From Pyrrhoderma lamaoense (Eukaryota > Basidiomycota > Agaricomycetes > Hymenochaetales > Hymenochaetaceae): a stretch of DNA of 64,000 nt. This document shows positions 45,492 through 57,369 of the stretch, one piece after another. The stretch spans positions 186,001 to 250,000 of the forward strand of contig NBAZ01000007.1 in assembly GCA_002794735.1 (NCBI GenBank), written 5' to 3'. The position numbers and the translations under genes were made by a program. The notes beneath the pieces were generated by a model, which was given only the letters and a program-made list of their open reading frames with translations, was not told the origin of the DNA and did not search any database. Each line of letters starts with the position of its first letter. Position 1 is the first letter of the stretch.

Positions 45492-47100
45492 TTATTCATT
45501 CGCGACCTAATTTGAAAAAAACGAGTTTAGCTCTAGTGTATATGAAATTGAGATGTATTAAATACATACCTTGAGCGTTCTTCCACCTCGCCCATAGTCT
45601 TGCTCATCCCTTAAGTCCTCGCGGGAAGCTTGCGCGTTATTAGGGTAGTAGCTCTCTGCGCCATAAGCATCCTCATCAGAAACTGGGTCGCGTGCGAACG
45701 GGTTGGGAAGGACGTCTGCATTAGAGGCCGCAGCGGTAGCGGCAGGCTCGTATTTATGCTCATCTGGCCGGAAGTCTGGTTGATAATGAGCTGCGTAGGA
45801 TTCCTGAGTTGGGCCACTGTGGGTTCCATTGTCAGAAGGTTGAGTATTCGCCGTTGCCTGAGTGTTGCTACGTCCCAAGTTTGGCTGCGTGCTCTGAGTG
45901 TTTTGAGAGGGGCCACGGTGGAGAGCGCCACGTTAGCAGCGTCGAACATCTCAGGACCGCTGCGAGTGTTCTGACGGAGGATGCCGTTGTTCACAGTGCT
46001 ATAGGGATCGTAAGGGTCACCAGGAACGCCGCCTAATGGGCCTGTGAATGCGCCGTAGGGAGCAGTCTGGCTCTGGCCCGTGTTTTTCCGCCCAGCCTGG
46101 TTTGCACCAAATCCGGCAATTCCCGCACTACCATTGTACGTTTCAGCGAAATTTCCAATATTATTGTTCACGTTTTCACGTCGTGACATCGAGCGACTGG
46201 CACCGATACCAGCGGCGCCTGCTCCCATTCCAGCAGCTGCAGCAGCACCACCGTAGGAAGGATATCCGTTGTTGAATTCACTCATATTATAACTTTCTCC
46301 TGTTGCGTGCGTGAGAGGTGCTTGGTTGAGAGTTCCATGGCTGTCTGGGTCAGAATATGCAGAAGTGCCACCGTATCCACCATTATGGTTGTCGTCATAA
46401 TCATCAAACGGATAGCGAGGTGAAGCACTAGCTTCGGCAGCTGCCGCAGCTACTTCATCATCAAACCTCTTTGCACGCCTTCTACGCACAACATTTGTAG
46501 CGATAGCGATAAAGATGACCAATCCTACAAGTCCGACAACAGTAAAAACACCCGCTACAGCACCCTTGTTGTCAAAAAAGCTACAGGAAAATACGTATAA
46601 GCATATATGACTAGAAAAAAACGGAAACAATCAACTGCGTTCGTACCTCGAACTCGAAGAACTAGAATCAGAACTGGCCGAACTTGATGCTGAGGACAAA
46701 GTTGCACTATTTGTAGCTATTGTTGTCAAAGTGCTGCCAGAAGACAGAGGACTTGTAACAGAGACGACAGAAGTTACTGTGTTGATACTTGCTGAGGTGC
46801 TGGTTGATGAAGATGAAGATGTTGTTGTCGAAGATGCAGTAGATGAGGTGGAGGTGGTGGAAGTACTGGTAGTGGAAGAAGTTGTCGTCGAAGAAGTTGT
46901 GGAGGAAGATGTGGAAGAAGTTGTCGTTGTTTCCTGAGTTGAAGTCGAAGAGGAAGTTGTAGATGTTGAGGTTGTAGACTCTGAAGTGGTAGTCGGAGTT
47001 TCAGAAGTAGAAGTAGTCGTCACCGACGATGTCGAAGACGTCGTACTGATAGCCAAAGACAATATATCGGTAGCGGACAATGGTTGAGAGTTATTTGACA
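45492..47100 (-). CDS. Ser/Thr-rich single-pass membrane protein (Mid2-like)
   Basis: The start at 47098-47100 gives MSNNSQPLSATDILSLAIS, then about 120 residues almost entirely Ser and Thr, a likely O-mannosylated extracellular stalk. After an intron one membrane span, 'GAVAGVFTVVGLVGLVIFIA', is followed by RRRRAKRFDDE and a Gly/Asn/Tyr-rich cytoplasmic tail. This layout is common in mushrooms and resembles yeast wall-stress sensors, though homology to Mid2 is not shown. The frame slips near 45924-45929, where one extra base joins the tail to 'SNTQATANTQPSDNGTHSGP'. The last small exon after an intron (about 45507-45568) encodes the end VANE. A role in sensing the cell wall is inferred only. 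Confidence 0.7.
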
Positions 47101-48327
47101 TTATTACAAGGTAGAAGGTAAGGAATAAGAGAAGGAGACTCACCTCACTTCTGGAACAGAAAGGCTTGCAGCTATGGGAAAACAATAATGATCAGCATCT
47201 CTTTTCGTAGACAATAAGATTCCACCATCAACCAGCTCATACGAATCACGATACCAATACACACAGCATCCATCCAACCTCCTGTCCAAACCCACCCAAC
47301 GACTAACACGCGACAGTAACACCCACACAAACTAGCAACACATACAGGAGACACGGAAACCAAAGACAACAAGAAAAGCACACGATAATCAAACTCACTG
47401 GACATCTTTTTTTCTACAAAGTACACCAAGATCTGTTTTTGTTGACCAAAATCTGACTTTTGAATTCTCTTGCTATTTACGTTAGTGTTGGTGACCTAGA
47501 GTCGATCCGTCTTTGATGTAGAGTTAATTAAGCGGCCTCTCAAAAATAGATGGTGGATGAGATGTTCCGTCTCACACGCTCATGTAGTTGCGACGAAGGG
47601 AAGGGGAGGGGGGGGCCAAAAGAGAGACAGGTGAGGACGATGAGAGCCCTAGGGGGAGCGTAAGCCGTGATGGTCAGTGACTGAAGAGCTGTTTGGGCCT
47701 GAGAAACGCTTGCATGCGGGGTCCGCCGTTCTAGCTGATCGCACTTTTTTAGGGTCGTTCTCCGGATGGAGCTAGCCTCTCACGAGAATTTATGATCAAC
47801 AATAGAAAAAAAATACAAAAGCAAGGTCCAAAAATTTTCTGTGAGTCTTCTTATACTTCTTGTATTTGATGCCAGGAGTAAAAATATCTTGTCATGATTA
47901 TCATAAGCTTGGACATGGACGCACGTATTGTATACACTAGTCAAGCATTATGCCTGATTTGTGGGTCCACATTACAGCAGACGATCATGCTTAGCTGATC
48001 GCAAAGCCAAAATATTGATGTTGAAAGTCAAGCGAAACGTTACACGTCGGAATAGTGTGTAAGGAGTAAACCCAAACAATCAATGTTTCGTCCAAAATTA
48101 AAAATAAACCAGTATAAGTAGAGATCCGAAAGTTACTCGCTATAGATTACATGAGGACTGCGAAGAAAAAATGGGTATAAAATACAAGCATTTTGCATAA
48201 GTATGACGCTTTCAAGTGCTACATTAAATCATACCAGAATTAGAAAAAACGGATAAGATGTGGGGGTATAACCATATCAGTACAGCGCAAGAGTCAAAGA
48301 AAGACAGATATATTAACCCGTGGCTCA
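47101..48327. other. Upstream region of the Ser/Thr-rich protein gene
   Basis: This 1.2-kb stretch lies between the 3' end of the CM1 gene and the start of the Ser/Thr-rich protein gene, both on the minus strand. It has a G-rich patch at about 47600-47618. No gene was supported; short open frames lack domains. It is probably promoter plus 5' leader. Confidence 0.4.
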
Positions 48328-51300
48328 TCATTTCGGAGAACCTGAGGCTTTATTATTATCTATAATGTCATTTAGTTGCTGATTGCGTTTAGCAGCCAAG
48401 TCGATCTGCCGATGCAAGGCCCTATATTTAATTCGTGAGACTCTTTCCCGAGATTTTGTTGAAAGAGTAGTAAGGCATACTTAATATTAGTCTCTAGTTC
48501 GGCTACCCTCTCCTTCGCCCCTTGCCTTTCACGCTTCACGCGTTCTTCAGCGGACCGTAATCGGGCCTCATACTCCTTTACACGGGCTTCCCATTTTCCA
48601 TCTGTTGCCGTCGTCTTTTGATTCATCGTAGCAATCTTCTCTTCTGCTGCAAGTAGTTGATTCTGTGCATTCGTAAGTCTACGCTCGGCATTCACAGCTC
48701 GAGCTTGTAAAGCTTTAATTTCGGATGATTCCGATTGTGCAGGTCGGCGAAGAGCAGAGATTTGGGAAGTCAACTCATTATTAGTCGCCTGTAATAGAGA
48801 AATCCTTCAGCCATAGATTGCTTCTTGCTATTAGATTCTACTAACCTTCAGGCGTCAATCTCCCCCTCTTTAAGGGCAATTTTCCTCTTCCAGCTCTGCT
48901 TCATTTCAGATAGATTCTTTACACTACCCTCAAACTTGTCAATCTGCCTCCATTTATGATCGAGTTGTTTGCGAATTTCGTTAAGCCTTTCGGTATAACG
49001 AGTTTCAACATCCTTCGCCTTCTTTTCGAAGTCGATAGAAATCTGATTGAGAGCTTTCAAGCGATTCATGAGAAGTTCATGGAATACACTGAAGTTAGTG
49101 AAAGGCTTAGTTTCAGCTTTTTTCTGTGAAATATGATTGTAGATTAGATTCGATTTGTCAGAAAAGAGAGAAAAACAGAGAATTACGTACGGGAGTCTTA
49201 TCAACGCCAAGTATTCTATCCATATATGAATATATAGTCAACAATAATGTATTCCTCTCAGTCAGTTGCTCTTGAAGTTGCTTTTCGTTGTGCAAAGATG
49301 AGCGCTGGCCCTTCGACAATCTCATTTCAAGATCGTTCAAACGTTGTTTGCAAGAAGCAAGCTCCGATTCTGCAGCTCTCAGACTAGCCAATGTAGTATC
49401 AAGCTTCTCTGTTGTGTTCAGTCTAGCCTGAGTCTGCGCCGCCAGCTGGGTAGTCAACTCTCTATTTTCTGCATGCAGCTTATCTAACATATCATCTCGG
49501 TCCCGTGTCTTTGCTTCTCGTGCACTCAACTCAGCACGCGCACGAGTAAGCTCTTCTTCAAGTCTATCTGCGTCCCGACGTAACCGATCAATCTCTAACT
49601 GTAACGAGAACCGGTCCGTCGTCGCACTTTCTCCGCGTGCCCTTGCCTCAGCAGCCTGATCGCGCATGGCATTCTGTACATCAGCTAAATCAGCCTCTCG
49701 CTGGGTTAGTAATGCTTGCGTCCGAGCGAGATCAGAGAGTGCAGATTGGAGTGAAGATTCTTTCGCATCAAGAGCCCGTTTCTCCTGGCGTAAAGCAGCA
49801 TCATGTGCATTCGCTTGTTTATCAAGCTCACGTTTAAGATCTTCGGTAGCAGCTCGTTCTCGACGTAGTTCTTCAACAAGATCTTCTACATGTTGCGCTA
49901 ACTCTTCCTGTCGCGCGCGATGGACGTGTACATCCTGATTCGTCTCTTCGTATAAGCTTGTTGTCTCATGTAGCTCAGCTTTCATCAGCGAGAGTTTCTG
50001 TATAAAAGTTAGAACTTATGATGTCCCCTTTTCAAAGCCAACATAGAACAAACCTCTTTAAGAGCAGAAGACAAGGCTTCCAGTCGCTCTCGTTCTATAG
50101 CCTCTTCGTCACGAGTGCGATCATTATCTGCTCGAAGCTGATCTAATTCGTCCTCTAACTCGTATACACGTTGCCCGAGTTTCTCAATCTCACGATTAGC
50201 ACTCTCGATTTCAACATCTTTCTCTTCAGATTCACGTTCGAGGTGTGCAAGGGCAGCTTCAAACTTAGTATGCAGCAGACTAGTATCTGACTCCAAATCT
50301 GAGATTCTAAGTCGAAGCTCTTTGCTATCCGCATCTTTTTCTGCAAGCATCTAAGTGTGGTAATTATTTTTGTAAGTTATCTAGATGGCTCAAACAAAAA
50401 TTTCTCAGACTTACGTCTTGTAACTCTTCCACGCGACCCTGAGCCTCCTCCACTTCTCCTCTCCATTCAGCTTCAACAAGTTCAACAATTCGTTCGTGCT
50501 CTGCTACAATTTCCTGCATTTCCCTGTTCTTCATCTCCAATTCATCCTCCTTCTGACTCATCTCGATCGCAGCAGCAGCCAATTTATCCCTCAACGCATT
50601 CAAATCCCCTTCAATTGCCTCCCTTTCCTCTCGTTCTTCTAGCATTTGCGCGCGACTCTCACTGCGCTCCGCATTCTCCGCCTCTCGCCTCCTGATCAGA
50701 TCTTCGAGCTGCAAATTCAAGCTCTGGATCTCATCCAACAAATCCTCTCGCTCATCTTCCCGTTGAGTTAACAACTCAGCCTGTTCATCAATCTTGACCC
50801 TTAATCCCTCATTCTCAGCTTCAAGCTCGTTGATCTGTGCCTTGCGTCTAGATGAGTTGCCAGGTGCATTATTATCCTTTTGTTCAAGTTGTTCCCTCAA
50901 ATCCTGGATCATCACATTATTTTCCTCCAACAACCCTTTCATCACCTCCAAATTTTCTTCTAACTCTTGTTCACGTTGTTCCAACTGTGCATTCCTCTCT
51001 AAAAGCTCTTCATCTGCTGCAGCCTTATTCTTTGCAATCGTTCCTGCAGCAGAACCCTTCTTTCGTCGTAATTCCCTTAGTTCTACTTCCATCTCCTCCA
51101 ACTTCTCCTCAAGCTCTCGTTCTCGGCTCCTCGTCTTTTGCATCCTCTCTAATTCCCTCTCAAGCTCCAGCACCAGTTTTTTATACTTCTTCATCTCCAA
51201 CCCGCGTTGTTGGACTTCGATCTTCAAGCTTATATTCTGCTTCAGTGCAGCCTCGATTTGATCTGGAGCTAGCTGTGCCAGTCGTTCCTCCAGAAAATGT

Positions 51301-51956
51301 ACCTTCAGCTTGATATTGAAGTTCTCCTTCTTGAGTGCATCGATATGCTATAAATATCACAACGTTTACGATATAGAATATAGTAAAATACGGAAGAGAT
51401 GAAAAAATTTGTTAGTACTCAATTACAGTAGTACGATGCTGGACACAAGAGAGATGAAGTGACACAGAGCACACATCACGTACTTTTTCTTGATCTCTAA
51501 GCGTAAGGTTTGAGGTAACCTTCCCGGCTCCGCCACTCTTCTTCTTTGATCCACCAATTCCTGTTACGCGACTTGGAGCAGGAGTACCAATCACCCCACC
51601 ACCTTCAGCATCCCGTTCAGCTCCCTCCCAGGTGTATCTAACACTCCTCCTCCTCTCACTCCTTCCTCCTCCTCATCGTCTACAAATGACTTGGAGAGTA
51701 ACCTCCTCCCAGGTGTTGTACCTGCATCATCAGCTTGTGCTCTTCTCCTCGAGCCCGAGGCCGCGCTACCATTCCTAGGAGAGGGTGTATTGATTGGATT
51801 TGAGCCGGGTGTGGTTCTAGATGATGATGGCAAACGATACTTTGCTGGAGTTGAGAAACTCGGCAAAGAATCGAGCGACAGGTCTTGTAGCGTCAACCCA
51901 CTCGTACTCATACTATTCGAGTCTGCTCGCGAGTGCGAGTTAGCTGAGATAGACAT
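48328..51956 (-). CDS. CM1-motif coiled-coil protein, microtubule-organising type (Mto1/PcpA/centrosomin-like)
   Basis: The start at 51954-51956 opens a Ser/Pro-rich N-terminus containing 'LTLQDLSLDSLPSFSTPAKY'. The hallmark is the CM1 (Cnn_1N) motif spread over an intron: 'NLTLRDQEK', then HIDALKKENFNIKLKVHFLE and 'ERLAQLAPDQIEAALKQN'. This motif binds and activates the gamma-tubulin ring complex. The rest is almost pure coiled coil (about 850 residues) interrupted by short introns. The last two exons end with 'ALHRQIDLAAKRNQQLNDII' and a stop at 48328-48330. The frame slips at CCC 51612-51614; one extra base joins 'TPGRELNG' to 'DAEGGGVIGTPAPSRV'. The protein probably sits at spindle pole bodies or cytoplasmic nucleation sites. 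Confidence 0.85.
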
Positions 51957-53199
51957 TATTTCTTCCTCCTTCGTACACGTAAAGAGAGTAGAAGCTAGCC
52001 CTTAATTGGATCGGTTCGAAATTCGTTAAACTTCGTACTCGTACTAGTATACATAATGATAATCATATATGTTCAGAGTTGAATCGTCCCGGTACAGTGC
52101 AAGTATAAGCTCTACAATCAAAATGCGTTTAATTCTCACAAGCTTGAAACTCACAGATAGGGTTACCTTCCGTTCTATTCGTATGTTTATATCACTGCAT
52201 AAACACGTCCAGTTGACTGTCAAATAGTGCCTGGTTAGTAGTTCCCTTGTCCAACGCGCACGTGATAAAATCTTACATAATGCAACAAATCAATATTTTT
52301 ATTTTAAGTGAAATAATTCTATGCCTTGTTTTGTGTTCACGTCGTACAAGGCAAGGCTATCTTCTTCTGTTACACCTAATCAAAGGTGATCTTGCGTTAT
52401 TTCTCGCCTTTGTCTCTCCAATGTCGAATCTACTTTAATAAATCGGATATAAGAAATGGTCTATCCGGTACTTGAAAGAACTAAGTACCGTAAATGATTT
52501 GTTATCCAGTAGACATTGGAGCAACGTACTTTTTAGATGAGCGGTCACAAACAGATAAAGATTCAAGTAAACACTGAAAATTCTCCAAGTAATTACTCAT
52601 TTAAACAGGAATACCGAATATTTTGTCCTTTTATACAGATAACCCTTGAAGGCGAAACAACAGAATGAAACTTGCATATAGAAGACTCTATCCTCGCGTG
52701 CTGAATTGCCTAAATTCATATCAGTTCTATTATTTGGCGTAGATGAAGCCTTACAAAAAGGGTTGTCTAAAATTACAACATGTAATGTCTTCAAATACCT
52801 TCTTGAAGCTACTTGTATGTGAAACATCGTTTTCCTCGTGTCAAAATGGCATTCAGCGATAAAAGACTGAGAGCCCTGGCAATTCTGGGCCAAGAAATCG
52901 AGATTGAGACAGTCTAAAAAAAACACATAGGTACATGAAACGCATGAACGAACAAACGGACGAATTCATGGGACGAGAACATCCCGGACTTATGTACCCA
53001 ATGAATCTCACATTTATTCCAAAGGTAAAGTGTGATATATAATATATACGTTTTTGGTGACATGAATTATCATCCTAAACTCGAAGCTCATCAAAAGCAA
53101 CATGAAATATCGTACGTATCATCAGTGGTCTATTAAAATCTCCTAGTGGTGGTAAAGCTCGCAAGTCTCGATATCTGCATCTAATTACTCATTCTGTTT
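51957..53199. other. Gap between the CM1 gene and membrane-protein copy 1
   Basis: This 1.2-kb AT-rich stretch begins with the CM1-gene promoter. From about 52790 onward it resembles the DNA at about 60220-60560 and, from about 52965, that at about 57120-57300. The repeat unit therefore includes 3' flanking DNA of the membrane-protein gene. Open frames here show no domains. Confidence 0.45.
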
Positions 53200-54915
53200 T
53201 TATGCACTAGAAACAGATGAATTCATCTCCTCAGACTTGACACCTTCTATGTTCCTTTCTCCAAAACATCCAGACACTCAATATATCCTGAACGTAAATC
53301 ATGGGATGAGTTCCAAGTTGTAAACTAAATTAGAAGTCTCACTATACCTTTTCGAACCCAAAAACCAGAAAAACGACTATTGGTACTAGTAGATCATAAT
53401 TAGATCGTAAATGCATACTACGGGACAAAGAAAAAACTATTTTTACATACTAGAAGCTTCAAGAAAATCTATAACGCCGTTGTACAGATTATCATCGCAA
53501 CGATCCCTGTGAGTATAACTCTACTGGCTGGAAGGACAAACACTAGTGTTAGGCTGATGTAAGTAGGAAGTAAATAGTTGTGTCAAGTATAAAATATGTT
53601 AAAGTTCTAACTTACACAAGACTTATTGTGCGAAGTAGACTAAACAAAGCGACACGTAGAATAGTGCTTTCCATTTTCCGGTTTCAGATCGGAGTTTTGC
53701 TTCTATATAACGGCTATTTCGAAAAACGATAACACTATAACCACTTTTGTAGTAAAACGAGAACAAGTCGTCATCATGATCACGCTGGAAGAACTTCAAG
53801 CTTTTGATCATAAACGTATTAACTCACCTTCTAAGCAGAGTGTGGAGAACGACAAAGCATTAACAATTATAAAAATATCCTGCGTTCTGAATCTCATGTC
53901 TGGATATATCAGAGAAATTAGAATGAGACTTAAACATACAGATGAAACCCAGGTGGAAGCAAACGTATAGAAAGCATTCTGTACGATTGTACAGTAGAAT
54001 ATTCCAGAGAATGATTGATTTGATCCCAGAATGATTTCTCCATTATGATCGTAAGCTTCTGCACTTCCGATCTAATAGAAGTTTTAGTTAACGTGAAAAC
54101 CGAAAATTCATTGGACATAAGGGAGGGGTGGCTCACAATCATTGAGTAGATAACAAGAGCAGCGAATAACACGATTGGTATGCCAATAAGCTAAGTATAA
54201 CTCAAGTGTAAGGCCGATTTGACAAGTATCTCAGCTGAAAATATTCAAGACTTACCGTACAAGTATATACTAAACTCTTTTTATGAGAGGAACCGAATAC
54301 CGCTCCGTCAATGTCCCCTTTTAATAGCGAATTCAACAGAATAAAAAGCTGCCATAATGTAAAACATATAAGAAATAATGAAGGGTAAATCAGCACGCAC
54401 ATGAATCACTAATGAGAGCGTTAAACCCAATGTCCTGTATTGTTTAAACACCTTCAATGGAGTTCGAAATCATCATATAATACAAAGTCTCACAGTACTT
54501 GGACGCCATAAATTAGCGAGGCCTGGATAAGGCATGCATTACTGGATACGTCAAACGGTAAAATTAGATTCGCGTTTCTTTTGTAGATACTGTAGAGCCA
54601 TATTTTAGCTTCATGATCACAGGAGTCATGATTTATATTCCGCACTTAAAGGAGTAGATAATGGAAGAGATTATCCATGAAATACAAAATGCGACAAAAA
54701 TAGGATGTCTCTTGACTTTTCGAGAAAAAATGATTGTAAGGACAAGAATGGGAAGGAGAATATGTCCTCCGACTATCTGAAGGCCAAGGAAAATTGATTC
54801 GTCAACTTGAATCTCTATGTGGTTAGTTATGGGTGAGTAGTGTATATCACATAGTACCGGGTTAATAGTGCTTACTATGAAACAAGGGATTAACGACGAA
54901 ACTTGAGCCTGACAT
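53200..54915 (-). CDS. Multi-pass (7TM-like) membrane protein, copy 1, possibly decayed
   Basis: Read from the ATG at 54913-54915 (MSGSSFVVNPLFH). The second exon encodes 'IQVDESIFLGLQIVGGHILL', then 'PILVLTIIFSRKVKRHPIF' and 'VAFCISWIISSIIYSL'. Later exons give 'NACLIQASLIYG', 'LGLTLSLVIHVR', 'LIGIPIVLFAALVIYS', 'IFIIVNALSFSTLCL' and 'ILSVWMFWRK'. This matches a multi-span receptor-like family that is widespread in Agaricomycetes and has no assigned function. Compared with copy 2, the frame slips at about 54355, 53672, 53490 and 53255. Some need one added base, but others need a base removed, so true decay cannot be excluded. The end at 53200 is the TAA after 'SSVSSA', shared with copy 2. 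Confidence 0.5.
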
Positions 54916-56399
54916 GAGTATGAACTCGAAGAAGAAGTTTGGATGTTACAAATGAGAATTAGAGTAGAATTGAAGTACTTCTCGGGTCCCAGGCTTATAT
55001 AGAGACGCGTAACGTGCTATTATACACGGAACTACCAATATTGCTGACTGTTGAAATATAAACGGGTCAATGAAGGGTAAATAACAATACCAGTCAGGGA
55101 ATATCCACAGTGTGTGAAGTTAACTCATAGTTTCTACCATGACAGCTGTCATAATATCATCATAGCATTATCTGGGCTAGCGGAGCGCCCAAATCAAGAG
55201 TATGTGCTGACGGATCATCAACTTATAGTCATCTTCTCCTAGTATAAGATCCTCCATTCATATCACTTGTACATGTACATGGTTACCAAAAGATGTTCCA
55301 TCATAACTTGAGACATATCTCTGATCTAAGCTCAAACTATATATAATATACCGACTACTCAATCAGTTACAGCTTTGATGAAAGCACTGGTACAGTATAT
55401 CAGTATATCCACTCTATCAGCCAGAAATATCGCTCAGATGTCCAGGATACTCATAGATCGCATGGATTAGAACCACTGGACTAGGTCTTTTTACTTCTAC
55501 CTCACTTCGTAGCTTTACACAATGAACTGTTCATTTAAGACAGATAGTCTATCAAGCTCACAGGTGGTATAGGAGATTAAAATATGCATCAACTGTTATT
55601 AGGTGTAGTATTCTGCGTGACTCCAGTAATTTAACAACATCAAACTTTGATTCAAAGACCGCGAGTAAATACATTAGAAAGCAACCCGCAACAAACCACA
55701 ATTGACAACTAAATTTAGAAATGCACGTATAATACGTAACTAAGTTAAGCAACTTTGCTTTCCTCCTTCTTCAAAGAACATGTAAGACTCCATGACTGTG
55801 ATAGATGAAAAAAGACATAGAAGTACTAAGAGCTTACCTTAGAAAAGTGATTGGTCAGGAAAAGAATATAAAGAACTTATTAAAATTTGTCTTTCAAAAT
55901 TGTTATCCTTTCTCATAGTTTCAATTAATTATTTGCGCTCATTATCCCCCAGCTGGATTCTGACTCAGATTGTCCATCTCGCTTAATCCGCCTATCATCG
56001 TGCTAGCATCGTCTGTGTTCAAGGCTGCTTGTAGCTGATGTTCTGTCGCCGACACTGCATAAACTGTCCTTTATTTGTAGCTCAGGTGAGGTTGTGTTCG
56101 TAGCCTCCAGCACTGCTAAAATATTTTCTCAATCCACCTTACTGCTTACTTACACCTAAGTAGTATCCCTAGTTCTATTTCTGAACCTTCGACACGGAGA
56201 GGGAATGACTTCGTGTTAGATATTTTGTTCACTCCCTCATTCACAAAAACGTCATTCGTCCAGGAGATATAATTAACCGAGACTCTCGCAGCTCCGGGAA
56301 ATAGTCCCGAAACCAGACTGGTTCGACGTGCACACCTCTGTGAGGGCTAGAAGTGCATGAGTGTTGAAAACTAAACTTTTGGTCAGATTTTGACCTTGG
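54916..56399. other. Spacer between membrane-protein copy 1 and the LTR-like block
   Basis: This 1.5-kb AT-rich stretch has no intact gene. A short minus-strand frame near 55945-56070 reads 'ATEHQLQAALNTDDASTMIG', then 'GLSEMDNLSQNPAGG' and a stop. It looks coding-like but has no recognised family. The first 100 bp are the copy 1 promoter side. Confidence 0.35.
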
Positions 56400-57112
56400 T
56401 GTTGTATTTAGTGGCGAGGACGTGGGGTTTAGAGTCTGCCTACACCAGACACGATGCTCAGGCTAAGATTTGGGGCTAAAAAGCGAGATACTCGACTTCG
56501 GCTGTCCGGCCGAGAACTCGGTCGGACCGTAGAGACTGATAGAGACCTTGAGGCGAGCTGAGACTTCACAGACCAGTAAAAGTAGTAGAAACGTATAGAA
56601 CAGAGCCCCGACCGAGACTGTATTTTGAGGTAAAAGCGTATGTATTTTAGTCCGCCCGGACGACTTGCAGTACGGTCAGAGCGTTACAAGCGCGCCCGGG
56701 CAGCCTAATAAAGCAGCAGAGTAGTAGATAAAGAGTACATGAGACTAGTAGGGAGCTACACGGGGGGGGGGGGGTGAATAGACTGGGAGTTGACTGGGGA
56801 TTAACTGGGAATTAACTGCTTGACTACGCCCTCAAGTCTGGAGGCTTATATAGCAAAACGCGAGATAAAGGGTAGATAATAAGGAAAGCATGGCGTCCAG
56901 GTGGCTATATGCCACTGGACGAAGAGATTAAGCTATCAGAAACGAGGGGTCATATAAACGAACCCTACCCTCGAGTAAGAGTAGAAAGTGAAGCTAAATA
57001 GTAAGAGAAATGAACGAGGAGCGCGGCCGAGTAGTAGCAATGGACTTCTCGGCGACTTAGAAAGTGCATTATAAATGCACTACGACCGGCCAAACACTTA
57101 GCTGGTCCTACA
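56400..57112 (-). mobile_element. Possible solo LTR or LTR-like retroelement fragment
   Basis: This block is more GC- and purine-rich than the surrounding DNA. On the minus strand it starts TGTAGGACCAGC and ends ..TACAACA, giving TG..CA style ends. Inside is a promoter-like TATATAAG near 56848-56855, a tandem TTAACTGGGR-like repeat (about 56780-56820) and a G13 run at 56762-56774. No 5-bp target-site duplication and no primer-binding site were found at these borders, and no gag or pol reading frame is present. The ends are therefore tentative. Confidence 0.4.
56762..56774. repeat. G13 homopolymer
   Basis: An uninterrupted run of 13 G inside the LTR-like block. Its true length may be longer, given the signs of homopolymer under-calling elsewhere in the window. 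Confidence 0.9.
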
Positions 57113-57369
57113 GTGTGCAAGTAGACGAAGTAGTACACATGATACGAGAACATTCCAGACTTGTAACTTTGATGGATTCCACCTTCCCTCCAGAGGGTAA
57201 AGTAGTGCGATGTTTTTATTTTGCGTCAACAACGTTATTGCGCATTTTAATCTTTGAGACTTATCGGCAGATCACAATTACAGTAGTACATATAACCAGT
57301 AGACTACTCCAATCTTCTGATGTAGGTTAGCCTAGCACGACTCGATGTCCACGTCTAAACTAACTGTTA

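Noticed and set aside
45630..45974. Plus-strand frame of 114 codons
   Set aside because: Antisense to the cytoplasmic tail of the Ser/Thr-rich membrane protein.
46731..46937. Plus-strand Val/Glu-rich frame
   Set aside because: Antisense of the Ser/Thr repeat; pure composition effect.
50794..51313. Two plus-strand frames of over 150 codons, Ser/Phe/Pro-rich
   Set aside because: Antisense to the coiled-coil exon of the CM1 protein, whose coding nature is clear.
52597..52926. Minus-strand frame of 109 codons
   Set aside because: Partly inside the duplicated 3' flank of the membrane-protein gene; no domain, and the similar region near 60220 does not keep the frame.
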